A DNA stretch of 40,502 nucleotides from NCBI GenBank assembly GCA_052326585.1, contig JBKQLU010000056.1:1-40502 (forward strand), in the 5' to 3' direction. Both the position numbers and the translations under genes were made by a program. Numbering within the stretch: the first letter of the stretch is position 1; each line of letters begins with the position of its first letter. This document shows positions 30,447 through 36,866 of the stretch, piece after piece. This DNA comes from JAPLJC01 sp052326585. GTDB lineage: Bacteria > Desulfobacterota > Desulfobaccia > Desulfobaccales > 0-14-0-80-60-11. A model generated the notes under the pieces. The model was not told the DNA's origin, made no database searches, and worked only from the letters and a program-made list of their open reading frames with translations.

Positions 30447-30959
30447 TTAGTGGGGAGGGGAATTTTTGGGGCGCGACGACAGGATGGACGCGTCCAATTT
30501 ATTGAGGCAATCATTTTCAAGGGCGATGGAGCGGGCGAAGACCTTCATGCCGCTATCAATATGCGCCATGTTTTGGTCGTCCCAGTAAAGCAAGAGTTCT
30601 CCAAGGGCGTTGTAGCGCAGACGTTCCGCGGTGCGGATCTGCTGATCGAGGGCTGCATATTTAGAGGGAGGCGTTCGCCCCATGAGAGTGTCAACCCAAA
30701 TGGAGGCATGAAACCCTTTGGCGTGGTCAATCGTATCACGGATTTCCGAAAGGGTGACATATCCAGAATTTATACTATTCATGGTCTGGGCGATTTCCCT
30801 GGCACTCTGCAGGTCTTTAACTAGAAAGGTGGCGGCGGCTTTAAGGTAGGCTTCTGGATCATTGGTGGCGGATGGCGTCGGGCCGACAAGAGAGCCGATA
30901 AAGGCCAAAATTGCGATAACTGCGAAGATTCCCAGGACCGCAAGAAAAACCTTCCTCAT
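30447..30959 (-). CDS. Membrane-anchored hypothetical protein beside phage repressor, 170 aa
   Basis: MRKVFLAVLGIFAVIAILAF gives an N-terminal membrane anchor or uncleaved signal; the rest is a soluble helical domain (SAREIAQTMNSINSGYVTLS, IRTAERLRYNALGELLLYW). It is next to and cooriented with the repressor (12 bp gap), so it is probably expressed from the lysogen like superinfection-exclusion or lysogenic-conversion genes. No family is recognised. Confidence 0.7.
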   Translation of the reverse strand: MRKVFLAVLGIFAVIAILAFIGSLVGPTPSATNDPEAYLKAAATFLVKDLQSAREIAQTMNSINSGYVTLSEIRDTIDHAKGFHASIWVDTLMGRTPPSKYAALDQQIRTAERLRYNALGELLLYWDDQNMAHIDSGMKVFARSIALENDCLNKLDASILSSRPKNSPPH

Positions 30960-30971
30960 GGATCGATCCCC

Positions 30972-31466
30972 CTAATCCACCCGCCGCAGGAATTCTTTAA
31001 GGTCGGCCTGGTCGGGCGGCTGGCCGGTATTTTGGAAGTGGTCGTAGAGGAGCGAGATGAGCAACGCCTTGCGGACAGGCTTCAGCTTTTTCTTGCGCTG
31101 GCCCAGGAGCTGCTCCACGGCTTCGATGATGCCGGTCATGACATTGATATCCAGGGCGCCATAAACAAAAGGCGAGACCAAGGGCGACGCCCGGGCCGGC
31201 GCTGCGATGGTGTAGGATTCGCCAGGCGGCGGCAGCTCCCCGCCCTCTCCAGTTAAAAGCCATTCTACCGTCACACCGCCATGATCCGCAATTTTTTTTA
31301 GGGTTTCTTCATCAGAAAGCCGCCCATCTTCCCATCGAGAAACGGTATTTCCCTTAACTCCGAGGAGTCTTCCAAACTCTTCTTGAGTAAGCGGGCCGCG
31401 TATTTTGCGGACTCGCGCCCCTGTCCCTAAAATAATCCCTAATTGAGGAGATTTTTTCCTTGACAT
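30972..31466 (-). CDS. Phage-type XRE/HTH repressor
   Basis: 164 aa. N-terminal HTH_XRE domain: RVRKIRGPLTQEEFGRLLGV, KGNTVSRWEDGRLSDEETLK, with the EWLLTGEG tail typical of CI-like repressors. The C-terminal half (DINVMTGIIEAVEQLLGQRK...) is helical and might mediate dimerisation; no Ser/Lys self-cleavage motif is evident. The ATG at 31466 diverges from the small Cro/Ner-like gene at 31537, with operator repeats between. This is the standard lysogeny switch arrangement. Confidence 0.88.
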   Translation of the reverse strand: MSRKKSPQLGIILGTGARVRKIRGPLTQEEFGRLLGVKGNTVSRWEDGRLSDEETLKKIADHGGVTVEWLLTGEGGELPPPGESYTIAAPARASPLVSPFVYGALDINVMTGIIEAVEQLLGQRKKKLKPVRKALLISLLYDHFQNTGQPPDQADLKEFLRRVD

Positions 31467-31517
31467 GGTAGCAGAATATCCCTATATAGGGAGAAAGCAG
31501 TTTAGGAATAAACCCTA
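31425..31517. promoter_or_regulatory. Phage operator region with CCCTA half-sites
   Basis: A perfect 14-bp palindrome TCCCTATATAGGGA lies at 31479-31492. Further CCCTA half-sites are at 31425, 31437 and 31513 and a TAGGA at 31503, spanning the repressor start and the gap before the rightward gene. Likely bound by the repressor and/or the Cro/Ner-like protein to choose between divergent promoters. Confidence 0.7.
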
Positions 31518-31536
31518 CATACCGCAAGGAAGGCAA

Positions 31537-31794
31537 ATGGGCAAGGATAAATTTACACAGCGCAAAATCCAGCGCCGTCTGATCCGGGGGGAGATGGTGA
31601 AGCGCGGCATCAAAGGCAAGGATATTGCGGCGGCGCTCGGCGTCAGCGAGATGGCGGTTTCCAAGGGCTGCGCCACGTCACCGCGGATCGTGGCGGCGCT
31701 GATCGCGGCCGGGGTGCCGGAGCGCCTGTTCAAGCGCAAGGAAAATCACCGGCTGGAAGCCGGTGCCACTGACCCCGCCGAGGCGGCGGCATGA
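31537..31794 (+). CDS. Small HTH protein, Cro/Ner-like, 85 aa
   Basis: ATG 31537 with AAGGAAGG upstream; the frame extending to 31465 covers the operators and is rejected. The HTH is visible in VKRGIKGKDIAAALGVSEMA followed by VSKG and an IVAALIAAGVPERLF recognition tail, as in phage Ner/Cro-type and antirepressor-like regulators. The last 15 residues are encoded by an interspersed palindromic repeat (31747-31769). It overlaps the next gene by 4 bp. Confidence 0.75.
   Translation: MGKDKFTQRKIQRRLIRGEMVKRGIKGKDIAAALGVSEMAVSKGCATSPRIVAALIAAGVPERLFKRKENHRLEAGATDPAEAAA
31747..31769. repeat. Short dispersed palindromic repeat inside a coding end
   Basis: CACCGGCTGGAAGCCGGTG followed by CCAC; same architecture as 2058-2080 in inverted orientation. 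It supplies the C-terminal residues NHRLEAGAT of the Cro/Ner-like protein. Confidence 0.6.
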
Positions 31795-32087
31795 GCGGGA
31801 AATACCTAATCCAGGCGGTGGCCCAGGCGCTGGCGGTGGAGGAGTTCCTGGTGTCCGAGAAGCCGCTGGAGTGGAAGGGCCTGGAGGAAATCTCGGGGGC
31901 GGTGCTGGTGAGCAAGGACAAGGTTTTCCGGATTTTGAAGACCCTGGCGACGCCCGCGGCAGGGCGAGTGGAGGAGAGCGACAAGGGCTGGCGGATCAGC
32001 CCCAAGCTGGTCCGCTTTGCGTTGAAGGCGAACGAATATTTTTATGCCGAGCTAGGACGCTTCGGCCTGAAGGAGAGATTGCCATGA
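31791..32087 (+). CDS. Winged-helix DNA-binding protein (IclR/MarR-type HTH), 98 aa
   Basis: MSGKYLIQAVAQALAVEEFL leads a compact winged helix: LEEISGAVLVSKDKVFRILK is the HTH, and the wing is VEESDKGWRISPKLVRF. It resembles the N-terminal HTH of IclR proteins without a ligand domain, as found in Mu-like phages. Start overlaps the preceding stop (ATGA at 31791) and its own stop overlaps the next start (ATGA at 32084), showing tight coupling in the early operon. Confidence 0.75.
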   Translation: MSGKYLIQAVAQALAVEEFLVSEKPLEWKGLEEISGAVLVSKDKVFRILKTLATPAAGRVEESDKGWRISPKLVRFALKANEYFYAELGRFGLKERLP

Positions 32088-32374
32088 AAAGAGGCATCGG
32101 CGTCATGGTGCTGGTGGGACTGCTGGGCTGCCAGGGCTGCGCGGCGGCGGCCATCGGCTATATGGGCTACAAGCTGAGCCAAGCCCGGACGGAGAGCGCC
32201 GAGAAGGCGGAACGGGCCGCGGACCTGCGCACCTACACGGATTACCGGGTGCGCCTGGCGCAGGTGAACCTGGAGCGGGAGCGGTCCGGGCTCAAGCCCA
32301 CGGCGATCATGAGCCAGGAGGACTGGATCGGGGCCCAGACCGCGGGGCGGCCGGCGATTGCGCCGGCCAAATAA
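32084..32374 (+). CDS. Small putative lipoprotein, 96 aa
   Basis: ATG 32084, overlapping the previous stop. Signal peptide with lipobox (MKRGIGVMVLVGLLGCQGCA; LLGC, Cys15), then AAAAIGYMGYKLSQA and a short charged helix. Phages sometimes encode such lipoproteins to block superinfection; here only position suggests it. Confidence 0.65.
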   Translation: MKRGIGVMVLVGLLGCQGCAAAAIGYMGYKLSQARTESAEKAERAADLRTYTDYRVRLAQVNLERERSGLKPTAIMSQEDWIGAQTAGRPAIAPAK

Positions 32375-32390
32375 CCAGGGGGAGAGAGAC

Positions 32391-33335
32391 ATGCGAGTGG
32401 TGCGGGCAGTAAAGGCCACCGGCAAGATGCCGGTGCCACCAGGTGAGGAGCAGGGGCAAGCGCAGCTCGGAAAGGAGCTGGCGGAGTTCAGCGGGGGCCT
32501 GGCCTACGACCAGGCCCGGGTGATCGAGCGCACCCAGGAGGGTTTGCGCCAGGGGGTGCAGGGCTTTTACCAGGCGGGTTTGGGGCTGATTTTGATTTTC
32601 CAACACGAAGGGGCGCAGACGTCTGCGCTCATTTTAGAGAAATTCTTTCCAGGCATCAGCCAGCGCTCGGCTCAATGCTACATGCAATTCGCCCGCGCCG
32701 CCTCGACGCTGCCCAACTTCCGGGCCTTCTGCCTGGAGCGGGGCGGCTACTCCAAGGGCCTGACCATGTTGCAGGCGGCCAGCGAGGAGCAGGTCCAGGA
32801 GTTCGACGAGACCGGCGTCATCCTGGGCTACAGCCACGACCAGATCGACGCCATGAGCGTGCTCAGCCTGAAGAAGGCGCTGCGGCGGGCCCGGGAATAC
32901 GCCGAGCAGAAGGCCCAGGGCGCCGGCGCCAAGAGCGCCAAGCAGCTGGCCGCGCAGGCCGAGCGCATCCGGGACCTGGAGGCCCAGGTGCCGGCCGAGA
33001 CCCCGGTGGACGCGGCGATGAATCTGATCCGGGCGGCGGACGCCAAGATTATCGATGGGCTGCGGCTGTTGGCCAAGCTGGAGCGCCCCTTGCTGGCGGC
33101 GAACCAGCCGGTGCGGGACCTGCTGCTGCTGAGCCTGGACACGGCCATCGCCATCGCCAAGATGCTGGTCTACCTTAAGTCCGAGGCCCGGCTGTCGGAC
33201 GAGATCTTTGTCCAGACCTGCCTGGAGGTGTTGAATATCGACACTGCCAAGGTGACCCGGGCCGGCCAGTCCCTCATGCCCGACAAGGTCCTGGAAGTGG
33301 TGCAGCGGGTCTGCCAGTCCCGGGGCCGCAATTAG
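32391..33335 (+). CDS. Phage-type DUF3102-like protein, 314 aa
   Basis: ATG 32391 after GGGGAGAGAG. The N-terminus VKATGKMPVPPGEEQ is encoded by an interspersed repeat. The middle (GLGLILIFQHEGAQTSALIL, ISQRSAQCYMQFARAA) matches the GxxLxxIxxH/...W..FL....  S..TA..YM.. pattern of DUF3102 proteins, which occur in phages and integrative elements; a coiled coil follows (about 165-205) and a helical C-terminal domain. Function unknown. It is the last phage gene before the cluster resumes. Confidence 0.65.
   Translation: MRVVRAVKATGKMPVPPGEEQGQAQLGKELAEFSGGLAYDQARVIERTQEGLRQGVQGFYQAGLGLILIFQHEGAQTSALILEKFFPGISQRSAQCYMQFARAASTLPNFRAFCLERGGYSKGLTMLQAASEEQVQEFDETGVILGYSHDQIDAMSVLSLKKALRRAREYAEQKAQGAGAKSAKQLAAQAERIRDLEAQVPAETPVDAAMNLIRAADAKIIDGLRLLAKLERPLLAANQPVRDLLLLSLDTAIAIAKMLVYLKSEARLSDEIFVQTCLEVLNIDTAKVTRAGQSLMPDKVLEVVQRVCQSRGRN
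32416..32440. repeat. Short dispersed palindromic repeat inside a coding start
   Basis: CACCGGCAAGATGCCGGTG flanked by CCAC on the right. It is translated as ATGKMPVPP at the N-terminus of the DUF3102-like protein, a phrase that arises wherever this repeat is read in this frame. Confidence 0.6.
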
Positions 33336-33384
33336 GCCTGGGAAATTAAAGGGTTCGAGCCAATAAACCGAAAAGGAAATTGAC

Positions 33385-33675
33385 ATGGCCGATGCTAGAA
33401 GGGGTCTCAGAGACATTCCCACCCTGTCGGGACGGGTGGACCGGGTTTCCCTGCCTTACCGGGCCTACCTCAAGATCAGTTGCCTGGAGATGGAGAAGGT
33501 CCGGCGAGCCCGGGAGCGAGTCGCGGCCCAGAAGACCATGGAAAAGATCGATACCCGCCTCCAGGAGATCGAGAAGGAGAAGGCGGCCTTGCTGCTGACC
33601 ATGGAACAACCGGCCGGGGTGGCTGTCCCCCTCACAATCGCCAGGATGCGGGGCGGCCAGAAGTTCAGGTATTAA
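33385..33675 (+). CDS. Small coiled-coil protein of the gas vesicle cluster, 96 aa
   Basis: ATG 33385 with AAAGGAAAT upstream. Short N-terminus, then VSLPYRAYLKISCLEMEKVR and a helical heptad region RVAAQKTMEKIDTRLQEIEK. Length, helicity and placement suggest a small accessory Gvp protein, but it is not recognisable as GvpG, GvpK or GvpW. It is the first gene after the phage insertion. Confidence 0.7.
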   Translation: MADARRGLRDIPTLSGRVDRVSLPYRAYLKISCLEMEKVRRARERVAAQKTMEKIDTRLQEIEKEKAALLLTMEQPAGVAVPLTIARMRGGQKFRY

Positions 33676-33703
33676 GGATAGCCAACCGGCCAAGAGGGGT
33701 AGA

Positions 33704-33997
33704 ATGATGGTAACAGTGAAGGACTCCGGCCAGATACGCTGCAGTCTCAACGTCAAAGGGTTCCGCTCCCTGGCCTCTGCCACCGGGGTTTCCGGGGTGG
33801 GGCAGGAGGCCTGCCGGCTCCAACGGCAGGCGGCCAGGCTGGCCGGCCGCCGGGAAGGGCGCCGGCGGCGGCAGGCGGAGTGGCAAAGTCACTTTCTCTG
33901 GGCGGCGGGGCCGTGCCGGGTGCTGCCGCCCCAGGCCAGGCTGCGCCTGGCAGCGAGGTGTGCATGGGATACGCCCGGGAGGTCCTGGCCCGTTTAG
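33704..33997 (+). CDS. Possible small basic protein, 97 aa
   Basis: ATGATG at 33704 preceded by AGAGGGG. Product starts MMVTVKDSGQIRCSLNVKGF and continues with an Arg/Gln-rich helix (ACRLQRQAARLAGRREGRRR). The C-terminal third overlaps the next gene by 34 bp and has odd composition, so the true end could be affected by a frame error. It would fill an otherwise empty 290-bp gap, which favours a real gene. Confidence 0.4.
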   Translation: MMVTVKDSGQIRCSLNVKGFRSLASATGVSGVGQEACRLQRQAARLAGRREGRRRRQAEWQSHFLWAAGPCRVLPPQARLRLAARCAWDTPGRSWPV

Positions 33998-34332
33998 CCA
34001 AGATTGAAGGCCGCCAGGGCCGGCGACTGCTATTTTTGGAAACGGTCAGCTGCGGCTACTGCCGGGGCACCGGTTTCGACCCCAAATACGGGGAGCCGGG
34101 CCGCTGCCCGGCCTGCGCCGGCGCCGGCCGGGTCAAGGTACAGCCGCCGGTGGTCACCTGCCGCGAATGTGGCGGCAGCGGCTGCTCCCGTGGCGAGCTG
34201 CGCTGTCTGGTCTGCGGCGGGGTGGGAGTGGTAGCGGTACGCCCCGGGGCCGGGCCTTGCCTGCGCTGCCGGGGGACCGGGCAAACCGGATTGTTTTACT
34301 GTCAACACTGTAAGGGGCAGGGAATCATTTGA
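33964..34332 (+). CDS. DnaJ-type CxxCxGxG zinc protein, second copy
   Basis: 122 aa from ATG 33964, which has GAGGTG five bases upstream; an ATG at 33880 lacks a good site. An N-terminal helix (MGYAREVLARLAKIEGRQGR) precedes six CxxCxGxG motifs: CGYCRGTG, CPACAGAG, CRECGGSG, CLVCGGVG, CLRCRGTG and CQHCKGQG. No J domain. Same design as the protein at 29153-29505, so the cluster carries a pair. Likely zinc-dependent binding to unfolded or hydrophobic Gvp subunits, or a thiol function (inference). Confidence 0.82.
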   Translation: MGYAREVLARLAKIEGRQGRRLLFLETVSCGYCRGTGFDPKYGEPGRCPACAGAGRVKVQPPVVTCRECGGSGCSRGELRCLVCGGVGVVAVRPGAGPCLRCRGTGQTGLFYCQHCKGQGII

Positions 34333-34358
34333 ATCGTTAAAAACAAGGAGAAACGAAC

Positions 34359-34553
34359 ATGAAGATCAATTGTCTGGAGTGCGGTTTCAACTTCGAGCTC
34401 GACGAGGCCTATGAGGACTATGAAGGGGAGATCAAGTGCTACGTCTGCCACCATCTCCTGATGATCAAGACGGTGCAAGGCCACATCAAATGCGTAAAAT
34501 CGGCGATCCTGACTCCCCCGGCAGGTAGCCACCTTCAGGAGGCCAGGGTCTAA
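34359..34553 (+). CDS. Small zinc-ribbon protein, 64 aa
   Basis: ATG 34359 with AAGGAG upstream. Cys pairs C5-x2-C8 and C27-x2-C30 form a zinc ribbon around an acidic linker (NFELDEAYEDYEGEIKCYVC), then LLMIKTVQGHIKCVKS. Resembles MJ0042/rubredoxin-like ribbons in architecture. Located between the CxxCxGxG protein and a GvpF/L gene with short gaps, so part of the operon. Function unknown. Confidence 0.75.
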   Translation: MKINCLECGFNFELDEAYEDYEGEIKCYVCHHLLMIKTVQGHIKCVKSAILTPPAGSHLQEARV

Positions 34554-34584
34554 CCCGGCCGCCACCCCGAAGAGGAGCTCGTCC

Positions 34585-35403
34585 ATGAAAGCCGAGTCTA
34601 CCACGGCCCGGAAGATTCGCAACCACCGGCCCCAGGAAGCCACCCCCCCAGATAGAGGTCTGCGGGGTCGATATCTCTATGCGGTGGTCCCCGAGGCCAC
34701 AGCCATGGATTACGGGCCCTGGGGGATCAACGGCGGCCTGGTTTACCCCCTGGTCCAGGGGCCCCTGGCCGCGGTGGTCAGCGATGTCCCCCCTCAGAGG
34801 ATTCGCCCGGAACGCGCCAACCTGGCCGCCCACCAGACGGTACTCAGGCGCCTCCAGGAGGCCGGAGCCATGCTGCCCGTCTCTTTCGGCATCATCGCGG
34901 ACGGGGACCGGGCCATTCGCAAAATTTTAACCCGCCACCAGGCGGTCCTGGCAAGACAGTTGCACCGGCTGGCCGGCAAGGTGGAGATGGGGCTGCGGGT
35001 CGTCTGGGATGTACCCAACATCTTCGAATATTTTGTCAGCAGACACTCTGAACTGCGAGCCCTGCGAGATGAGATTTTTGGGGGAAACCGGGAGGCGACC
35101 CAGGAGAACAAAATCGAGATTGGCCGTCTCTTCGAACGTCTCCTCCAGGAGGATCGGGAAGCCTGCGCCAGTCAGGTGGAAGAGATTATGGCTCCCTATT
35201 GCTTTGAGAGCAAGCGCAACCGCTGCCGGCAAGAACGGGAAGTTCTGAACCTGGCCTGCCTGGTGGGGCGCGAACCCGAGGCCCAGGAGCGGTTCGAGGC
35301 CGGGGTTTTCGCGGCCGCCTCCCGGTTTGATCACAATTACGCCTTCGATTACAGCGGTCCCTGGCCCGCGGCCAGCTTCGCCAACCTTAATCTCAAACTT
35401 TGA
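34585..35403 (+). CDS. Gas vesicle protein GvpF/GvpL family, third copy
   Basis: 272 aa. ATG 34585 after GAGGAG; a 27-residue basic leader precedes the fold. The classic family marks are clearer here than in the other copies: YLYAVVPEAT, LAAVVSDVP, AHQTVLRRLQEAGAMLPVSF with GI (the H..V...L......LP..FG motif), VWDVPNIFEYFV, and the terminal FDYSGPWPAASFANLNL. Probably the canonical GvpF. It precedes gvpG by 9 bp. Confidence 0.93.
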   Translation: MKAESTTARKIRNHRPQEATPPDRGLRGRYLYAVVPEATAMDYGPWGINGGLVYPLVQGPLAAVVSDVPPQRIRPERANLAAHQTVLRRLQEAGAMLPVSFGIIADGDRAIRKILTRHQAVLARQLHRLAGKVEMGLRVVWDVPNIFEYFVSRHSELRALRDEIFGGNREATQENKIEIGRLFERLLQEDREACASQVEEIMAPYCFESKRNRCRQEREVLNLACLVGREPEAQERFEAGVFAAASRFDHNYAFDYSGPWPAASFANLNLKL

Positions 35404-35412
35404 GGCCAGCCC

Positions 35413-35673
35413 ATGTTTTTATTGGATGATATTTTGTTGTCGCCGATCAAGGGGATCGTCTGGCTGGCGGAGAAGGTGCGCGACGCCAGCCAGGAGGAGT
35501 TGGCCCGGGAAGGCGACCAGATCAGCGCCGAGTTGCGGGAACTCTATCTTATGCTGGAGGCCGGCCAAATTGCCGAAGCGGAGTTCGATACCCGGGAGAA
35601 GCAACTGCTGGCCCGGCTGGAGCAGCTGCCCGAGCAGGGGGCCTTTATCGGGGCCGGCGAGGAGGATCATTGA
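35413..35673 (+). CDS. gvpG: Gas vesicle protein GvpG
   Basis: 86 aa. Begins MFLLDDILLSPIKGIVWLAE, the strongly conserved GvpG start, followed by helices rich in Glu (QEELAREGDQISAELRELYL). GvpG is an essential minor assembly protein in several systems. Its stop TGA overlaps the TTG start of the next gene (35670-35673). Confidence 0.93.
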   Translation: MFLLDDILLSPIKGIVWLAEKVRDASQEELAREGDQISAELRELYLMLEAGQIAEAEFDTREKQLLARLEQLPEQGAFIGAGEEDH

Positions 35674-35897
35674 GACCGCAAAGCTGGTCGCGCTCTGATG
35701 GCGCCTGGGAGGAAGAAGAGGAGCATCTCTCCCTGTGTGAGGCCCTGGATCGGATTCTCACCAAGGGCGCGGTGGTCTCCGGGGATGTGCTGGTCTCCGT
35801 AGCCGACGTGGATCTGTTGTACCTGGGCCTGCAACTGGTGATCACTTCCATTGAGGAAACCCGGCGGCAGATCTTCCCGAAGGAGCAGATCCATTGA
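35670..35897 (+). CDS. gvpS: GvpA-related minor shell protein, GvpS/GvpJ-like
   Basis: 75 aa. TTG start at 35670, within the GvpG stop, with GAGGAGG five bases before it; no in-frame ATG exists upstream of the conserved part. After an acidic leader (EEEEEHLSLCEALDRIL) comes the GvpA fold: TKGAVVSGDVLVSVADVDLL and LGLQLVITSIEETRR. The GDVLVSVADVDL segment is typical for GvpJ/M/S nucleating paralogs rather than GvpA. The symbol is a best guess. Confidence 0.82.
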   Translation: MRPQSWSRSDGAWEEEEEHLSLCEALDRILTKGAVVSGDVLVSVADVDLLYLGLQLVITSIEETRRQIFPKEQIH

Positions 35898-36283
35898 AGC
35901 GCCGGCCGGCCAGACCCTCTGGAACTTCTTTGGTGGAATGCGACTCTCCCGGCATCTTTGCCCGGCTGCTGGAACCCCGGGAGGGCGAATGGCTGCCAGG
36001 AGCCGAAACCGACTCGTCCCGCCTTAACCTGGACCAAGACCAGGCGAAACACGGGTTGGGCCGGCTGGTCCTGGCCCTGGTGAAACTCCTCCATGAACTC
36101 CTGGAACGCCAGGCCATTCGCAAGATGGAAGCCGACATCCTCACCGCCGCTGAGATTGAACGGCTGGGTGAGACCCTAAGGCGCCAGGCTCAGGAAATTG
36201 ACCGGCTGCGCCGGGAATTTGGCCTGGAAGAAGCAGACCTCTCACTCGACCTGGGTCCCCTGGGCCGGCTATTCAAGGAGTAA
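35894..36283 (+). CDS. gvpK: Gas vesicle protein GvpK
   Basis: 129 aa. TTG start at 35894, overlapping the previous TGA by the same TTGA arrangement, preceded by AAGGAG. Family marks: LNLDQDQAKHGLGRLVLALV, KLLHELLERQAIRKMEADIL (the E.Q.A.RRM..G.L pattern) and the helix AEIERLGETLRRQAQEIDRL. GvpK is a conserved minor assembly protein. Confidence 0.93.
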   Translation: MKRRPARPSGTSLVECDSPGIFARLLEPREGEWLPGAETDSSRLNLDQDQAKHGLGRLVLALVKLLHELLERQAIRKMEADILTAAEIERLGETLRRQAQEIDRLRREFGLEEADLSLDLGPLGRLFKE

Positions 36284-36287
36284 AACT

Positions 36288-36596
36288 ATGGCACGCCAGG
36301 CAGCCATCACCCACGCGATGCAATCCAGCACCCTGGCGGACCTGCTTGAACGCATCCTGGACCGGGGCATCGTCATTGCCGGGGATATCAAGATTAAACT
36401 GGTGGACGTGGAACTGCTCAGTTTGCAGATCCGTCTGGTAATCTGCTCGGTGGATAAGGCCCGGGAAATCGGCATCGATTGGTGGGCCGGCAATCCTGCC
36501 TTCCAGCCGCCTTCCCAGATAGGGGCCCCGCAGCGCGATTCCTTTTCCTCTCTGGAGGAGCGTCTGAGCCGCCTGGAGGCCTCCATGAAAAAGTGA
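36288..36596 (+). CDS. gvpJ: GvpA-related minor shell protein, GvpJ-like
   Basis: 102 aa from ATG 36288, with AAGGAG at 36275-36280 inside the gvpK end. GvpA-like core (TLADLLERILDRGIVIAGDI, KIKLVDVELLSLQIRLVICS, VDKAREIGIDWW) plus a C-terminal extension with a short helix (FSSLEERLSRLEASMKK), as in GvpJ/GvpM. Likely forms the shell tips or initiates assembly. Last gene of the gas vesicle unit. Confidence 0.9.
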   Translation: MARQAAITHAMQSSTLADLLERILDRGIVIAGDIKIKLVDVELLSLQIRLVICSVDKAREIGIDWWAGNPAFQPPSQIGAPQRDSFSSLEERLSRLEASMKK

Positions 36597-36612
36597 CCTC
36601 CATGCCTGCCGG

Positions 36613-36632
36613 GCGGTGACCTGAGTCACCGC
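36613..36632 (+). terminator. Hairpin at the end of the gas vesicle operon
   Basis: Perfect 8-bp stem GCGGTGAC / GTCACCGC with a CTGA loop, 16 bp past the gvpJ stop. It lacks a T tract; possible terminator or 3' stabiliser. Confidence 0.45.
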
Positions 36633-36866
36633 GGCCGCGCTCATTGTCCGGTGCCTGTAAGTCATTGAAAATAAAGATTCTACCCGCTCTCACCCTGCTC
36701 CGCCGCAAGGCCCCTTCACCTCTCCAGAATGGTCTGATAAAAAATTCTCCCGGGCTAACCTGTATAGGGTCGCCCAAATTCCTCCTTGTCCTGAGGGTGA
36801 TTTTGGGTTAGATAGATCGCTGAGCCCGCGCTCGCGCTTTGCTGGCGCAGAGGGGGCTGGCGCCAC

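Larger units (their letters stand above)
30340..33345. mobile_element. Temperate-phage (Mu-like) regulatory arm inserted in the gas vesicle cluster
   Basis: The segment has the layout of a phage immunity region: a leftward membrane protein and repressor, an operator-rich gap, and a rightward run of small tightly overlapping early genes (two ATGA overlaps). No integrase, transposase or structural gene is present, so it is a remnant of perhaps 3 kb. It begins directly at the broken 3' end of gvpN and ends before the 96-aa gvp-cluster gene at 33385. Exact ends are not visible; no target duplication was found. Confidence 0.65.

Noticed and set aside
33340..33365. GGTTCGAGCC resembling a tRNA T-arm, as a phage attachment site
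   Set aside because: The rest of a tRNA is not present nearby and no matching copy is found at the left junction (30340).
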